A stretch of 64,000 bases of DNA from Micromonospora parastrephiae (GTDB taxonomy: Bacteria > Actinomycetota > Actinomycetes > Mycobacteriales > Micromonosporaceae). How positions within the stretch are numbered: the stretch's first letter is position 1; every line of letters begins with the position of its first letter. The notes under the pieces were generated by a model. It searched no databases, was not told the DNA's origin, and saw nothing but the letters and a program-made list of their open reading frames with translations. The stretch lies in assembly GCF_016802865.1 (NCBI RefSeq), contig NZ_JAEVHM010000006.1, positions 1 through 64,000 of the forward strand. The letters run 5' to 3'. Of this stretch, positions 31,099-39,727 are shown piece by piece. A program made the translations under genes and the position numbers.

Positions 31099-32265
31099 TC
31101 AGCACCAGCCGTTGACCGGACCGTTCACACCGGTCCACAGGTACGCGTCGGACACCCAACTGCCGTCGCTCAGGCGGTCCCAGAGCGCTGTGGTGCCGTA
31201 GCGCCCGGTGTGGGAGGTGCCGTTGGCGGAGCAGGAGACGGTGACGGTCGCGCCGTCGGCCAGCGAGCCGACCGAGCCGTATCCGGTGCCCGGCCCCGCG
31301 CGCCGGGTGAGCACCCCACCGCCGTTCGCGTCGACCACCGCCTGGTTGAGGCCGAGCGCCCCGTAGTTGTACACGCCGCCGCCGACGCCAGCCCAGGCCG
31401 AGCCGTGCCGCGCTCCGCCCTGGTAGGCGGCCGCGCCGTTGGCGAGTACCCACTTGCCGATGTCATGGTCGGCGATCGGCACGTACGCGCTGTTCTGCCG
31501 CAGCCCGAAGTGGACGTGCCGCCCGTAGGCCGCCCCACCGCAGGTGACGTCGGTGCCGGTGTTACCCAGGACGGCACCCTGGCCGACGCTGGCGCCGTTG
31601 ACGGAGATGCTGTTCCACAGGTGGTAGTAGTCGGTCGAGTAGCCGCGGTCGTGGATGACCCGGATCCATCCCTGACACATCGTGTACGCCGCGCCGCCCC
31701 GGGCCGCGCGGACCACCTGGTCACCACCGGCAAGGTCGATGGAGCTGTACGGTGACTCGGTTCCGCCCCAGCCGTGCGGACCGCTGGTGAGCGTCCACGT
31801 CTGGCCCACGCCGAACGGCAGGGCCATCCCGGTCCGATAGTCCCCGCCCGCGTACAGGGGGGTCGGAGTGGTGGTGAGCACGTTCCTCTCCTGACCCGTC
31901 ACCAGCGGCGACTCGGCGGCGAGTGCACCGAAGGCGGCCTCGCCGTCGAAGGCGATCCGCCAGCCGGTGGGCTCGGACCGGGCGATGAAGATCGATCCGG
32001 TCGGGTGGGCGTCCTCCTGTCGGGGCGCGAGCGCCACGGCGGTGCCGAACGCCCACCGGCCGCTGGTGCGGCTGACCGTGACCCGGGTGTCCCGTCGCGC
32101 GTCGGCGGTCGACAGCTTGGCGACGCCGAGCAGTTTGGCGGTCACCGCGTCGGTGAGCGCCGGGGTGACGGCCGCGGAGGCGGCACTGGGCGCCACCCCG
32201 ATCAGGCTCGTGACCATCAACAGGGCAGCGGCTGCGCCGCCGGCCAATCGTCGACCGTGTCTCAT
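31099..32265 (-). CDS. Secreted M23 peptidase of LasA/beta-lytic type with SH3-like C-domain
   Basis: 388 residues from ATG 32265. The signal peptide ends ASAAVTPAL. Zinc ligands fit the M23A pattern: His164 (GPHGWGG), Asp177 (PYSSIDLAGG), 13 residues apart as in LasA, and His252 in GRHVHFGL, with His215 (TDYYHLWN) as the catalytic partner. The C-terminal 70 residues (LTRRAGPGTGYGSVGSLADG, WVSDAYLWTG) form an SH3-like domain closely similar to that of the amidase encoded next. The enzyme probably cuts peptidoglycan cross-bridges, perhaps of other bacteria. Confidence 0.88.
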   Translation of the reverse strand: MRHGRRLAGGAAAALLMVTSLIGVAPSAASAAVTPALTDAVTAKLLGVAKLSTADARRDTRVTVSRTSGRWAFGTAVALAPRQEDAHPTGSIFIARSEPTGWRIAFDGEAAFGALAAESPLVTGQERNVLTTTPTPLYAGGDYRTGMALPFGVGQTWTLTSGPHGWGGTESPYSSIDLAGGDQVVRAARGGAAYTMCQGWIRVIHDRGYSTDYYHLWNSISVNGASVGQGAVLGNTGTDVTCGGAAYGRHVHFGLRQNSAYVPIADHDIGKWVLANGAAAYQGGARHGSAWAGVGGGVYNYGALGLNQAVVDANGGGVLTRRAGPGTGYGSVGSLADGATVTVSCSANGTSHTGRYGTTALWDRLSDGSWVSDAYLWTGVNGPVNGWC

Positions 32266-32395
32266 CGTGCCCTCACTTTCGATGCGGGATTCCGGCCGGG
32301 CCGGCGGAAAGCCTTGGCCGTTGACGGGTGGGGTACGAGCGAGGCTGAGCAGGCGTTACCGCCCCGCCACTGAGACCGACGTAAATATTGACGCT

Positions 32396-32425
32396 GATTG
32401 TTGTGTAGTAAACCGTCGAAGTCAA
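32396..32425 (-). promoter_or_regulatory. Candidate promoter of the M23/amidase pair
   Basis: On the minus strand, TTGACT (32425-32420) and ACAATC (32401-32396) are 18 bp apart in a distinctly AT-rich patch (32375-32450), about 130 bp before the M23 start. No operator is obvious. The rest of the stretch 32266-32494 holds nothing else recognisable. Confidence 0.4.
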
Positions 32426-32494
32426 CGCACTCATCGAAGGTTTTCTACATCACCCGATTCGCGCATCACCCGTGGGGCGGGGTGACGGACGGGA

Positions 32495-32547
32495 ACGAGC
32501 GCACGGCCTGGTCCGGGCGAGCCGGAAACCGGTGACCGTGCGCTCGT
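32495..32547 (-). terminator. Terminator after the propeller-like gene
   Basis: A perfect 12-bp stem, ACGAGCGCACGG with its complement, encloses 29 bases containing a further CCGG-AAA-CCGG dyad, 16 bp after the stop at 32563. Confidence 0.65.
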
Positions 32548-32562
32548 CGACCCTCGGATCGG

Positions 32563-33876
32563 TCAGCGTGCCCTGGTGGCGGCCCGCGCCTTGCGTTGAC
32601 GCAGCTCTTCGGCGGTCATGAGCCAGGTGGAGTTCGTCGCCCCGAGACCGAGAAGCACCTGGTCGAAGGCGTTGCCGTCGTTGTCGTCGGTGTAGCAGAG
32701 GCTCACCTCGCCCCACGGGGACGCGGCGACGGCGAGATGCTCCTGCCGGCCCGTCGTGGTCTGGCTCAGTGCCTGCGCCGCCAGCCGACCGGTGGACGTG
32801 CCGTCGGGGTTGAGGCCCCGGGCCCAGACGTCCGGGTTGGCGCCGGACACCGTCCAGCCCACCACGACGTTGTCCTCGTCGTCGATGCCGACGCCGGGCG
32901 CGACGGCGCCGACCCCGGTCGAGACCTGGACCTCGTCGTGCCGGGCGGTGCCGGCGGCGGTGAACGAACGCGCCCAGACACCCCGGGCGCCGGTGTGGTC
33001 CGACTCCCACCCGACGGTGAAGTCGCCGGCGAAGGTCGCCGCGACCGAGGCCCGCTGCTGCTGCCCGCCGCTCTGCGCGTTGGCCGTCCGCCGCGACAGC
33101 ACCACCGCGCCGTTGGAGCGGGCCAGCCGGGTCAGACCGATGTTGTACGAGCCGTTCGCGTCGGCGTCCTCGTCCCAGACCACCAGAGCCTCGCCGGACG
33201 CCGACACCGCCACGTCGGGGCGGTGGTGCGCGCCGGTCGTCTGCGAGGCCGTCACCTCGTACGCCTTGGTGGCGGGGGCGGTGAAGCCGGCGGCCTTCAC
33301 GGTGGCGGGAGCGGTCCCCTGCACGTCCTCCCAGACCACGGTGAAGCCCACCGCGGCGCTGGTGGGCGTGCCGTCCGGGTCGACCGCCACCTTCGGCCAG
33401 ATCTGCTGCCCCGCGTCGGAGGCGTTGGCCTGCCCCGAGCCGAGCACCGCGCCGCTGGGCGACACCACCCGGTACTGGATGTTGTAGACGCCGTTGCCGT
33501 CGCCGTCGGCAGCCCACACCACCACCGCGTTGCCCTTGTCGTCGAGCCCGACGTCGGGGCTGATGTGCCGCCAGGCGGCTCCGCTGGTGCCTCCGGTGGA
33601 CAGTTTCAGCTCGTAGCCGGGCGTACCGTCGCGGAAGAGGCGCAGGTAGATCTCACTGTGGGTGTCGTCCTCGGGGGCGGTGGAGTCCCGGTCGTCCTCC
33701 CACACCACCGCGACCTGACCGTTGCGGTTCATGGCGATCGCGGGCAGATCCTGGTCGCCGGTGGCGACGCTGTTCGCCGCGGTCCAGGTGACCGCCGCGG
33801 CGGTGACGGCGATCGGGGCCGGTACCACGTTCGGGACCAGCAGGGACGCGGCGAGCAGTGACGTGAGTGCGGTCAT
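32563..33876 (-). CDS. Secreted propeller-like repeat protein, function unknown
   Basis: 437 residues from ATG 33876, after AAGGAG. The N-terminus (MTALTSLLAASLLVPNVVPAP) is a signal peptide. About six units of 45-55 residues follow, each with a (V/A)AV-x2-xG-x-(V)VVW-x-D-D core, for example AIAMNRNGQVAVVWEDDRD, DVGLDDKGNAVVVWAADGD and GVGIDDEDNVVVGWTVSG. This pattern suggests a six-bladed propeller. The Asp-rich loops could bind Ca2+. It starts 13 bp after the PhoD stop, so both are in one operon; a role linked to phosphate-ester degradation outside the cell is possible but unproven. Confidence 0.72.
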   Translation of the reverse strand: MTALTSLLAASLLVPNVVPAPIAVTAAAVTWTAANSVATGDQDLPAIAMNRNGQVAVVWEDDRDSTAPEDDTHSEIYLRLFRDGTPGYELKLSTGGTSGAAWRHISPDVGLDDKGNAVVVWAADGDGNGVYNIQYRVVSPSGAVLGSGQANASDAGQQIWPKVAVDPDGTPTSAAVGFTVVWEDVQGTAPATVKAAGFTAPATKAYEVTASQTTGAHHRPDVAVSASGEALVVWDEDADANGSYNIGLTRLARSNGAVVLSRRTANAQSGGQQQRASVAATFAGDFTVGWESDHTGARGVWARSFTAAGTARHDEVQVSTGVGAVAPGVGIDDEDNVVVGWTVSGANPDVWARGLNPDGTSTGRLAAQALSQTTTGRQEHLAVAASPWGEVSLCYTDDNDGNAFDQVLLGLGATNSTWLMTAEELRQRKARAATRAR

Positions 33877-33889
33877 CGGTGGTTCTCCT

Positions 33890-35415
33890 TCATCCGGCCT
33901 GGAGGCCGGGCTGGCCGTCGAGGATGACGAACGAACGCACCGTGGACGCCGCCGCACCGTGTTCGGTCACCGTGTTCACCGCGCGGAAGTCCGCGCGACC
34001 TGGCTGCGGCTGATCGTGGTACGGACGTAGCCGCGCCGGTCCGAGTAGAACTTCAGGTGCGGGTTGGCCGCCGCGTTCGGGACGGTGGTGCTGCCGCTGC
34101 CGTTGCCGGTCGAGCTGATCGAGGTGCAGACCAGTTCGGTGCCGATGGTGGCCGAGGAGGGGTTGGCGTAGTCGGCCTTCAGCTCGTTGGCCCACGACCG
34201 GTGCACGTCGCCGGTGAGCACCAGCGGGTTGCGCACCCCACGCTGCTGCCAGCCGGTCTGGATCCGGCTGCGGGAGGCCCGGTAGCCGTCCCACGCGTCC
34301 ATGCTCGAAGCCCCGTTCGCGTCGAGCTGCTGGGCGAAGAAGACCTGCTGGCCGAGGATGTCCCAGGTGCCGTAGTGCTGGGCCAACCCGTCCAGCAGCC
34401 AGCTCTCCTGCGCGGAGCCGGTCAACGACCGGGAGGCCAGGTCGGCGTCGGCGCAGACCTTCCAGCCGTCCCCGCACGCCTGGTCGTCGCGGAACTGCCG
34501 GGTGTCGAGCATGTGGAAGGTGGCGAGCTGCCCCCACCGCACGCGCCGGTACAGCGGGATGCTGTTGCCGTTCGCCGCGGACGCCGGCCGCAGCGGCATG
34601 TTCTCGTAGTAGGCCCGGTACGCGGCGCTCCGCCGGGCGGTCCACTGCGCGGCGGTCAACGTCGGGCTGCTGTCGTTGCGGACCATGTTGGCGTAGTTGT
34701 TCTCCACCTCGTGGTCGTCGGGCACCACCAGCCAGGGTGCCGCCGCGTGTGCCGCCTGCAGGTCCGGGTCGGACTTGTAGAGCGCGTACCGGCGGCGGTA
34801 GTCGGCCAGCGACACGATCTCGGCGCCGACGTGTTGCCGCACGGTGGAGGTGCCGACGCCACCCTCGTAGATGTAGTCGCCGAGGTGCAGGATCAGCCCG
34901 GGGTTGTCCTCGGCCATCCGCCGGTACGCGGTGTAGTAGCCGGCTTCGTAGTGGGCGCAGGAGGCGAAGGCCATCACCAGGTCACGGCCGAAGCTGCTCG
35001 GCGCCGGGGTGGTCCGGGTCCGCCCGACCGGGGAGATCTGGCCCTGGGCGCGAAACCGGTAGTAGTAGTCGGAGTCGGCGGCGAGCCCCCCGGCGATCAC
35101 GTGCACCGAGTGCGCGTCGGCGTAGCGGGCCACCACCGAGCCGGAGGCGACCAGCGAGGTGAACCGGTCGGTGGTGGACACCTGCCACTCGACGGTCACG
35201 TCGGTGTTCGCCATGCCGCCCTGCCCGTCGGCGTTGAGCGGCGACGGTGCCAGCCGGGTCCAGAGGACCACGCTGTCGGGCGCCGGATCACCGGACGCCA
35301 CACCGAGTTTGAAGGGGTACGGCACCGCGGCTCGGGCACCCTGGCGGGGTGTCACCGCGACGCCGGTGGCCACGAGTCCACTGAGGACGAAAATGCGACG
35401 GCTCAGCCTTGTCAT
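33890..35415 (-). CDS. phoD: PhoD-type alkaline phosphatase/phosphodiesterase, Tat-exported (C-terminal frameshift)
   Basis: ATG 35415. The Tat signal SRRIFVLSG is followed by the PhoD Ig-like domain (FKLGVASGDPAPDSVVLWTR) and the metallophosphatase core with FASCAHYEAG, LHLGDYIYEGG, VPDDHEVENNY and LTGDVHRSW, which supply the Fe/Ca ligands. The main frame ends at RRGYVRTTISRSQ plus VARTSAR. The neighbouring frame continues RADFRAVNTVTEHG to a stop at 33890 and matches the conserved PhoD C-terminus. One base is therefore missing near 33993-34003. Complete length would be about 508 residues. The enzyme hydrolyses phosphate mono- and diesters outside the cell. Confidence 0.9.
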
Positions 35416-35516
35416 GGTCAACAGCCTCGGGAACGTCGATGAACGGCGATGGGTGCGGGGCGGAATCCGGCATGACGGGATGTTGTCCGCACCAAGGCGG
35501 TCAGGTGTCCTGACCG

Positions 35517-36499
35517 TCAGGTGAGCGGAGACGGCGACTCGGCGCCGGGGATCAGAAGCCTCGGCCCGCCGGACCCGTCCGCCGGGACACTCCACACGCC
35601 CGGCTGGCCGTCGCTCGTGCGCAGCGTGTAGGCCAACGTCGCGTCGTCGAGCCAGGCCGCCTGGTCGTCGACGCTGGTCGTCTCGGCCGTCGCGGTCACC
35701 CGCATGGTCGCCAGGTCCAGGACAGACAACCGCCAGCCCTTCGCCGGGTTCGCGTCGATCGCCTCCTTGAAGGCCAGCCGCGTGCCGTCGGGTGACAGCG
35801 AGGGGCACTCGACGTTCTCCTGCACCGTTTCGACGGTGCGGGCGGCGAGATCGCCCCGGACGAGGTACCGCTTGCCCTGCGTCGACATGGTCGCGTAGAA
35901 GCGGTTGTCGTCGGCGGTGAAGGTGACGCCCCAGTAGTTGACGTCGGCGCTGCGGTAGCGTCGGCCGTCGCGCGTGATCGAGAATTCCTCCAGCGAGGAC
36001 ACCGTCGCGCCGTTCACCGCGTCGAGGATTCCGGTGCGGGTCGAGAAGCCGCTGGCGGTGTAGGAGTCCCCGCCGACGAACGTCGTCCAGGAGACCATCC
36101 GCCCGGAGGCCGACACGCGGGCCCGGTTCGGCAGGCCCGGCACGCTGAGGGTGCGCGTCTGACGCAGCGCGGCGTCGAGCACGACGACCTGGTACGACCA
36201 GGCGGTCTCCGGCCTCAGGCAGACACCGGTGCCGGCCGCGGCGTACACCCGCAGGCATTCCAGGCCGGACACGGTGCGCGGCCCGCTGGGGTCGGCCGCG
36301 GCGACGGAGGAGACGTGCCGGTCGGTGATGGCGAGCAGGCGCGGACCGGGCGTGAGGGTGACCGCTCGGTCACCCGTGGCGGGCGCCGGCGTCCGGGTCG
36401 GCTCCGCCGCCGTGGCGGCGTAGCGGCCGCCACGGTAGCCAGCAGCACCGCCGAGGCGGCCACCACGGCGAGCCTGGCGCGGGTCGACATCGCGGTCAT
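35517..36499 (-). CDS. Membrane-anchored TolB-like / WD40-like beta-propeller protein (frameshifted near the N-terminus)
   Basis: ATG 36499 follows GGAAGG and overlaps the MFS stop by 4 bp. The N-terminus, MTAMSTRARLAVVAASAVLL then ATVAA, is a signal or membrane segment. Within 36405-36432 the frame changes to TAAEPTRTPAPATGDRAVTL and stays open to a stop at 35517. Propeller-like units follow (LLAITDRHVSSVAAADP, ECPSLSPDGTRLAFKEA, AAWLDDATLAYTLRTSD), of the TolB/WD40-like PD40 type. A single-base frameshift is inferred. Function is unknown; it is translationally coupled to the MFS transporter. Confidence 0.7.
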
Positions 36500-37776
36500 C
36501 GGGAGACCTTCCGGGAGACGGAACGAGACGGGGAGGCCAGCAGGAGCAGCGTGCCGACCAGAACGCCGGCGACGGCCAGCGCCGCACCCCGGATCGCGTT
36601 CTGCGGGCCCCACGCCTGCCAGGCGAGCCCGAACAGGACCGAGGACACGAGGTACGCCAACGCCTGCCCGGTCTGGACGAGCGCGATCCCGGTGGTGCGC
36701 AGCCGCGCCGGCAGCACCGGCCCGGCGAGGGCGATGAGCACTCCGTCGGTGGCGGCGTAGAACGCGCCGTACAGCGCCAGCGTCAACGCGAGGACCGGCC
36801 AGCCGTGCACCGGGCCGGACAGCAGCAGGTACGTCGCGCCGAGGGCCAGGTATCCGCCCACCACCACCGGCAGCCGACCGATCCGGTCGGCAAGCACACC
36901 GAGTGGAGCGGCGAGCACCAGGTAGGCGAGGCTGGTGCCCACCGCGAGCAGCGGGAACCAGCGCAGACCGAGGTCCTCCCGGCGTTGCAGCAGCAGGTAG
37001 ACGAAGCCGTCGCCGATGGTGGCCAGCCCCAGCAGCGCGGCCGCCAGCACGAGCCGGCGGGCCGGACGGCTGCGCAGCAGTCCGAACGCCTCGCCGACGG
37101 AGACCCGGGGGGCGTCCGGCCCGTCGGCCGGCTCGCCGGACGGGCGCTCCCGGACGAACAGCACGAGCACGACGACGGCCAGGGCTGCGACGCAGAAGCT
37201 GGTGACGAAGACCGCGTCGTACGACTGCCCGACGGCCAGCAGGACCGCGAACGCGGCGAGCGGCCCGAGGAAAGCGCCGACGCTGTCCATCGCCCGGTGC
37301 ACCCCGAAGGCGCGCCCGAGCGCCTCGGGTGGGGTGGACAGCGTGATCAGCGCATCGCGTGGCGCGCTGCGGATCCCCTTGCCGAGCCGGTCGACGGCGA
37401 TGACGGCGCCGATCGCCGGCACCGACCGGCCGGCGAGCAGCAGGCCGAGCTTGGCGACCGCCGAGAGCGCGTAGCCGGCGCCGGCGACCAGTTTGCGCCG
37501 CCGGAGCCGGTCGGCGACGAAACCGCCGACGACCCGCAGCAGTGCCGTGGCGCCGGTGTGCACGCCGTCGAGCACGCCGAAGGCCACCGGGCTGAGGTGC
37601 AGACCCAGCACCAGGTAGAGCGGCAGGACGGCCGCGACCATCTCGGCGGAGACGTCGGTGATCAGGCTGACCGTGCCGAGCGCGACGACGTTGCCGCTGA
37701 CCATGGCGAACCGTCGGCGTCGTGGCCCGGACCCGGGTGGGTCGGTGACCGGTCGGGAGACGGTCGACAGGTACAC
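36496..37776 (-). CDS. MFS transporter
   Basis: 426 residues from GTG 37776, 6 bases after GAGGAG; the ATG six bases upstream would overlap that ribosome site. Twelve membrane segments are visible. The MFS loop 2-3 motif appears as GGFVADRLRRRKLVAG and a matching GVLADRIGRLPVVVGG lies between TM8 and TM9. A cytoplasmic loop, RERPSGEPADGPDAPRVS, separates the halves. The early segment GKGIRSAPRDALI recurs in actinobacterial MFS proteins of unknown substrate. It starts the run MFS, TolB-like, PhoD, propeller. Confidence 0.85.
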   Translation of the reverse strand: MYLSTVSRPVTDPPGSGPRRRRFAMVSGNVVALGTVSLITDVSAEMVAAVLPLYLVLGLHLSPVAFGVLDGVHTGATALLRVVGGFVADRLRRRKLVAGAGYALSAVAKLGLLLAGRSVPAIGAVIAVDRLGKGIRSAPRDALITLSTPPEALGRAFGVHRAMDSVGAFLGPLAAFAVLLAVGQSYDAVFVTSFCVAALAVVVLVLFVRERPSGEPADGPDAPRVSVGEAFGLLRSRPARRLVLAAALLGLATIGDGFVYLLLQRREDLGLRWFPLLAVGTSLAYLVLAAPLGVLADRIGRLPVVVGGYLALGATYLLLSGPVHGWPVLALTLALYGAFYAATDGVLIALAGPVLPARLRTTGIALVQTGQALAYLVSSVLFGLAWQAWGPQNAIRGAALAVAGVLVGTLLLLASPSRSVSRKVSR

Positions 37777-37898
37777 GAGCATCTCCTCGGATCGACGGCT
37801 GACGGTCAGCCATCGTGCTGAACCAGTCGGACGGGACACAACGGACACCGGGTGGCGGGCAGGCATGAGATGGGTGAACGGCCCCCGAACATCAAGGT

Positions 37899-37930
37899 GT
37901 TCGCCTGGCGGGACGTACTGTTCATCCGCC
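37899..37930 (+). promoter_or_regulatory. PHO-box-like half-sites before the metallophosphoesterase gene
   Basis: GTTCGCCTGGC (37899-37909) and GTTCATCCGCC (37920-37930) resemble the PhoP direct-repeat unit of Streptomyces (GTTCAYYYRGG-like) and are spaced 21 bp, about two helical turns, rather than the usual 11. The match is partial and PhoP control is only a suggestion. Confidence 0.3.
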
Positions 37931-37999
37931 CGTGGCCCGCCGGCCCATCGACCTTCCTACATTCCTTGCGCTTCCCCATCCGTAGCGAAGGAGTCCTGG

Positions 38000-39379
38000 A
38001 TGGACATTCGATTTCCCCGCCCGTCGGTGACCCTGGGGGTGGTCGCGGTGCTGCTCGCCTCGACGGCCGCCGTCGTCGTGACCGGAGCAGGCAAGGCGTC
38101 GGCGGCGAGCGTGACGTTCACGCCGGTCGCCGACACCTACGTCCAGAGCGACACGGCATCCACCAACTACGGCACGTCCGCGCAGGTCGTGGTCGACAAT
38201 TCGCCAGTACGGCGCTCGTTCCTGCGCTTCACCGTCAGCGGAGTCAGCGGCACGGTGACCAGCGCGAAGCTGCGGCTGCGCACCATCAGCGGCAACGACG
38301 GCAGCGACGCCGGGGGCACGTTCCGGCGGATGTCCAACACGACCTGGTCGGAGACCGGCACCACCTGGAACAACCAGCCGGCCATCGACGGAACCACGCT
38401 CGGCTCGATCGGCGCGGTCAGCGGCAACACCTGGTACGAGCTGGACGTCACGGCCGCGGTCACCGGCAACGGCACGTACAGCTTCGGTGCGACCTCGACC
38501 AGCGGCGACGGCGCGTACTACGACACGCGTGAGAGCGGGGCCGACGCGCCGCAACTGGTGGTCACCACCGGAACCACGACGCCACCCCCGTCCGGCGATC
38601 CGGTCTTCGTCGGCGCGGGCGACATCGCCGACTCCGGTTCGGGCGACAGCGCCACCGCCGCGCTGCTCGACAGCATCCCGGGCACGGTTTTCACGACCGG
38701 CGACAACGTCTACGACAGCGGCACGGCGGCGCAGTTCAGCAGCTACTACGAGCCCACCTGGGGTCGGCACAAGACGCGTACCCGTCCGTCGCCGGGCAAC
38801 CACGACTACAACACGTCGGGCGCCACCGGCTACTACAACTACTTCGGTACGTCCGCCGGCCCGAGCGGTCGCGGCTACTACTCCTTCGACCTCGGCAACT
38901 GGCACATCGTGTCGCTGAACTCGAACATCAGCATGTCCGCCGGATCGACGCAGGAGCAGTGGCTGCGCGCGGACCTGGCCGCCAGCAGCAAGCCGTGCAC
39001 GCTGGCGTACTGGCACCACCCGCTGTTCACGTCCAGCTCCAACCACGCGCCGTCGACGTCGACGCGCCCGCTGTACCAGGCGCTCTACGACTACAACGCC
39101 GACGTCGTCGTGTGGGGCCACAACCACGTGTACGAGCGCTTCGCTCCGATGAACCCGGCCGGCGGCGCGGATGCCAGCCGGGGTATGCGCAGCTTCGTCG
39201 CGGGAATGGGCGGTGCGGGCCACTACGGCTTCGGCACCATCCAGCCCAACAGCGAGGCGCGCAACAGCTCGGCGTGGGGTGTCCTGAAGTTCACCCTGCA
39301 CTCCGGCAGCTACAACTGGCAGTTCGTGCCGGTGGCCGGGCAGACCTACAACGACAGCGGCACGGGCGCCTGTCACTGA
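38000..39379 (+). CDS. Secreted metallophosphoesterase with N-terminal CBM96/DNRLRE domain
   Basis: 459 residues from ATG 38000, after GAAGGAG. A signal peptide ends KASAAS. Residues about 37-190 form a DNRLRE/CBM96-type beta domain (ADTYVQSDTASTNYGTS, then SFLRFTVSG). After a Thr/Pro linker comes the calcineurin-like phosphatase core: VGAGDIADSG, FTTGDNVYDSG, PSPGNHDYN, YWHHPLF and WGHNHVYERF, with all metal ligands in place. It is an extracellular phosphatase or phosphodiesterase. Being divergent from the MFS/PhoD run, it adds a second secreted phosphatase to this locus. Confidence 0.9.
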   Translation: MDIRFPRPSVTLGVVAVLLASTAAVVVTGAGKASAASVTFTPVADTYVQSDTASTNYGTSAQVVVDNSPVRRSFLRFTVSGVSGTVTSAKLRLRTISGNDGSDAGGTFRRMSNTTWSETGTTWNNQPAIDGTTLGSIGAVSGNTWYELDVTAAVTGNGTYSFGATSTSGDGAYYDTRESGADAPQLVVTTGTTTPPPSGDPVFVGAGDIADSGSGDSATAALLDSIPGTVFTTGDNVYDSGTAAQFSSYYEPTWGRHKTRTRPSPGNHDYNTSGATGYYNYFGTSAGPSGRGYYSFDLGNWHIVSLNSNISMSAGSTQEQWLRADLAASSKPCTLAYWHHPLFTSSSNHAPSTSTRPLYQALYDYNADVVVWGHNHVYERFAPMNPAGGADASRGMRSFVAGMGGAGHYGFGTIQPNSEARNSSAWGVLKFTLHSGSYNWQFVPVAGQTYNDSGTGACH

Positions 39380-39384
39380 CCGTC

Positions 39385-39420
39385 TGATCCCGCTGCGCCG
39401 TTCGCGGCGCAGCGGGATCA
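39385..39420 (+). terminator. 16-bp hairpin with UUCG tetraloop
   Basis: TGATCCCGCTGCGCCG and its perfect complement enclose TTCG, giving a C(UUCG)G loop, 6 bp after the metallophosphoesterase stop. It is one of the strongest terminators in the window. Confidence 0.85.
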
Positions 39421-39500
39421 CCCCTCCGCGCGCCGTCCCCGGGCCGGACCTGGGCACCGCAGCCGGGGCCGGCGGCGACCCTGGGGGTCTGTCCTGTTCC

Positions 39501-39631
39501 CTGTAGAGCTGCCCCAGATGTGGGGCAGCGCCGACCAGACCGGCAGCGGACGCACCACCAGCGGGCCACCCACGAGCATCGCGCTCCCCCGCGCGGGATT
39601 CTCGCGGTCCATATTCGGGGCAGCTCTACAG
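39501..39631. repeat. MITE-like element with 15-bp terminal inverted repeats
   Basis: CTGTAGAGCTGCCCC (39501-39515) is repeated as its exact inverse complement at 39617-39631, bounding 131 bp. Inside the left end is a second hairpin, CTGCCCCA-GATG-TGGGGCAG (39509-39528). It holds no supported gene and lies between two terminators. No target-site duplication is visible, so mobility is not shown. Confidence 0.45.
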
Positions 39632-39676
39632 CGACGCGTAGGGGCAGGTCCGACCCCGGCAAGGTGGTGAAGATGG

Positions 39677-39711
39677 CGTGACCCCTGCCCGCGGTGCGGG
39701 CAGGGGTCACG
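39677..39711 (-). terminator. Terminator after the second sugar importer operon
   Basis: A 16-bp perfect stem, CGTGACCCCTGCCCGC with its complement and loop GGT, lies 17 bp beyond the permease stop at 39728 on the minus strand. Confidence 0.8.
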
Positions 39712-39727
39712 TTCTACCGTCGTGGCG

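Noticed and set aside
32596..33861. 421-codon open frame on the plus strand across the propeller-like gene
   Set aside because: The minus-strand gene has a signal peptide, ribosome site and repeats; the plus-strand translation is low complexity.
35416..35516. PHO box before phoD
   Set aside because: GTTCATCGACG is followed by a poor second unit at the wrong spacing.
39291..39710. 139-codon minus-strand open frame across the region after the metallophosphoesterase
   Set aside because: It runs through the UUCG terminator, the MITE-like element and the 39677-39711 hairpin; no ribosome site or codon bias.
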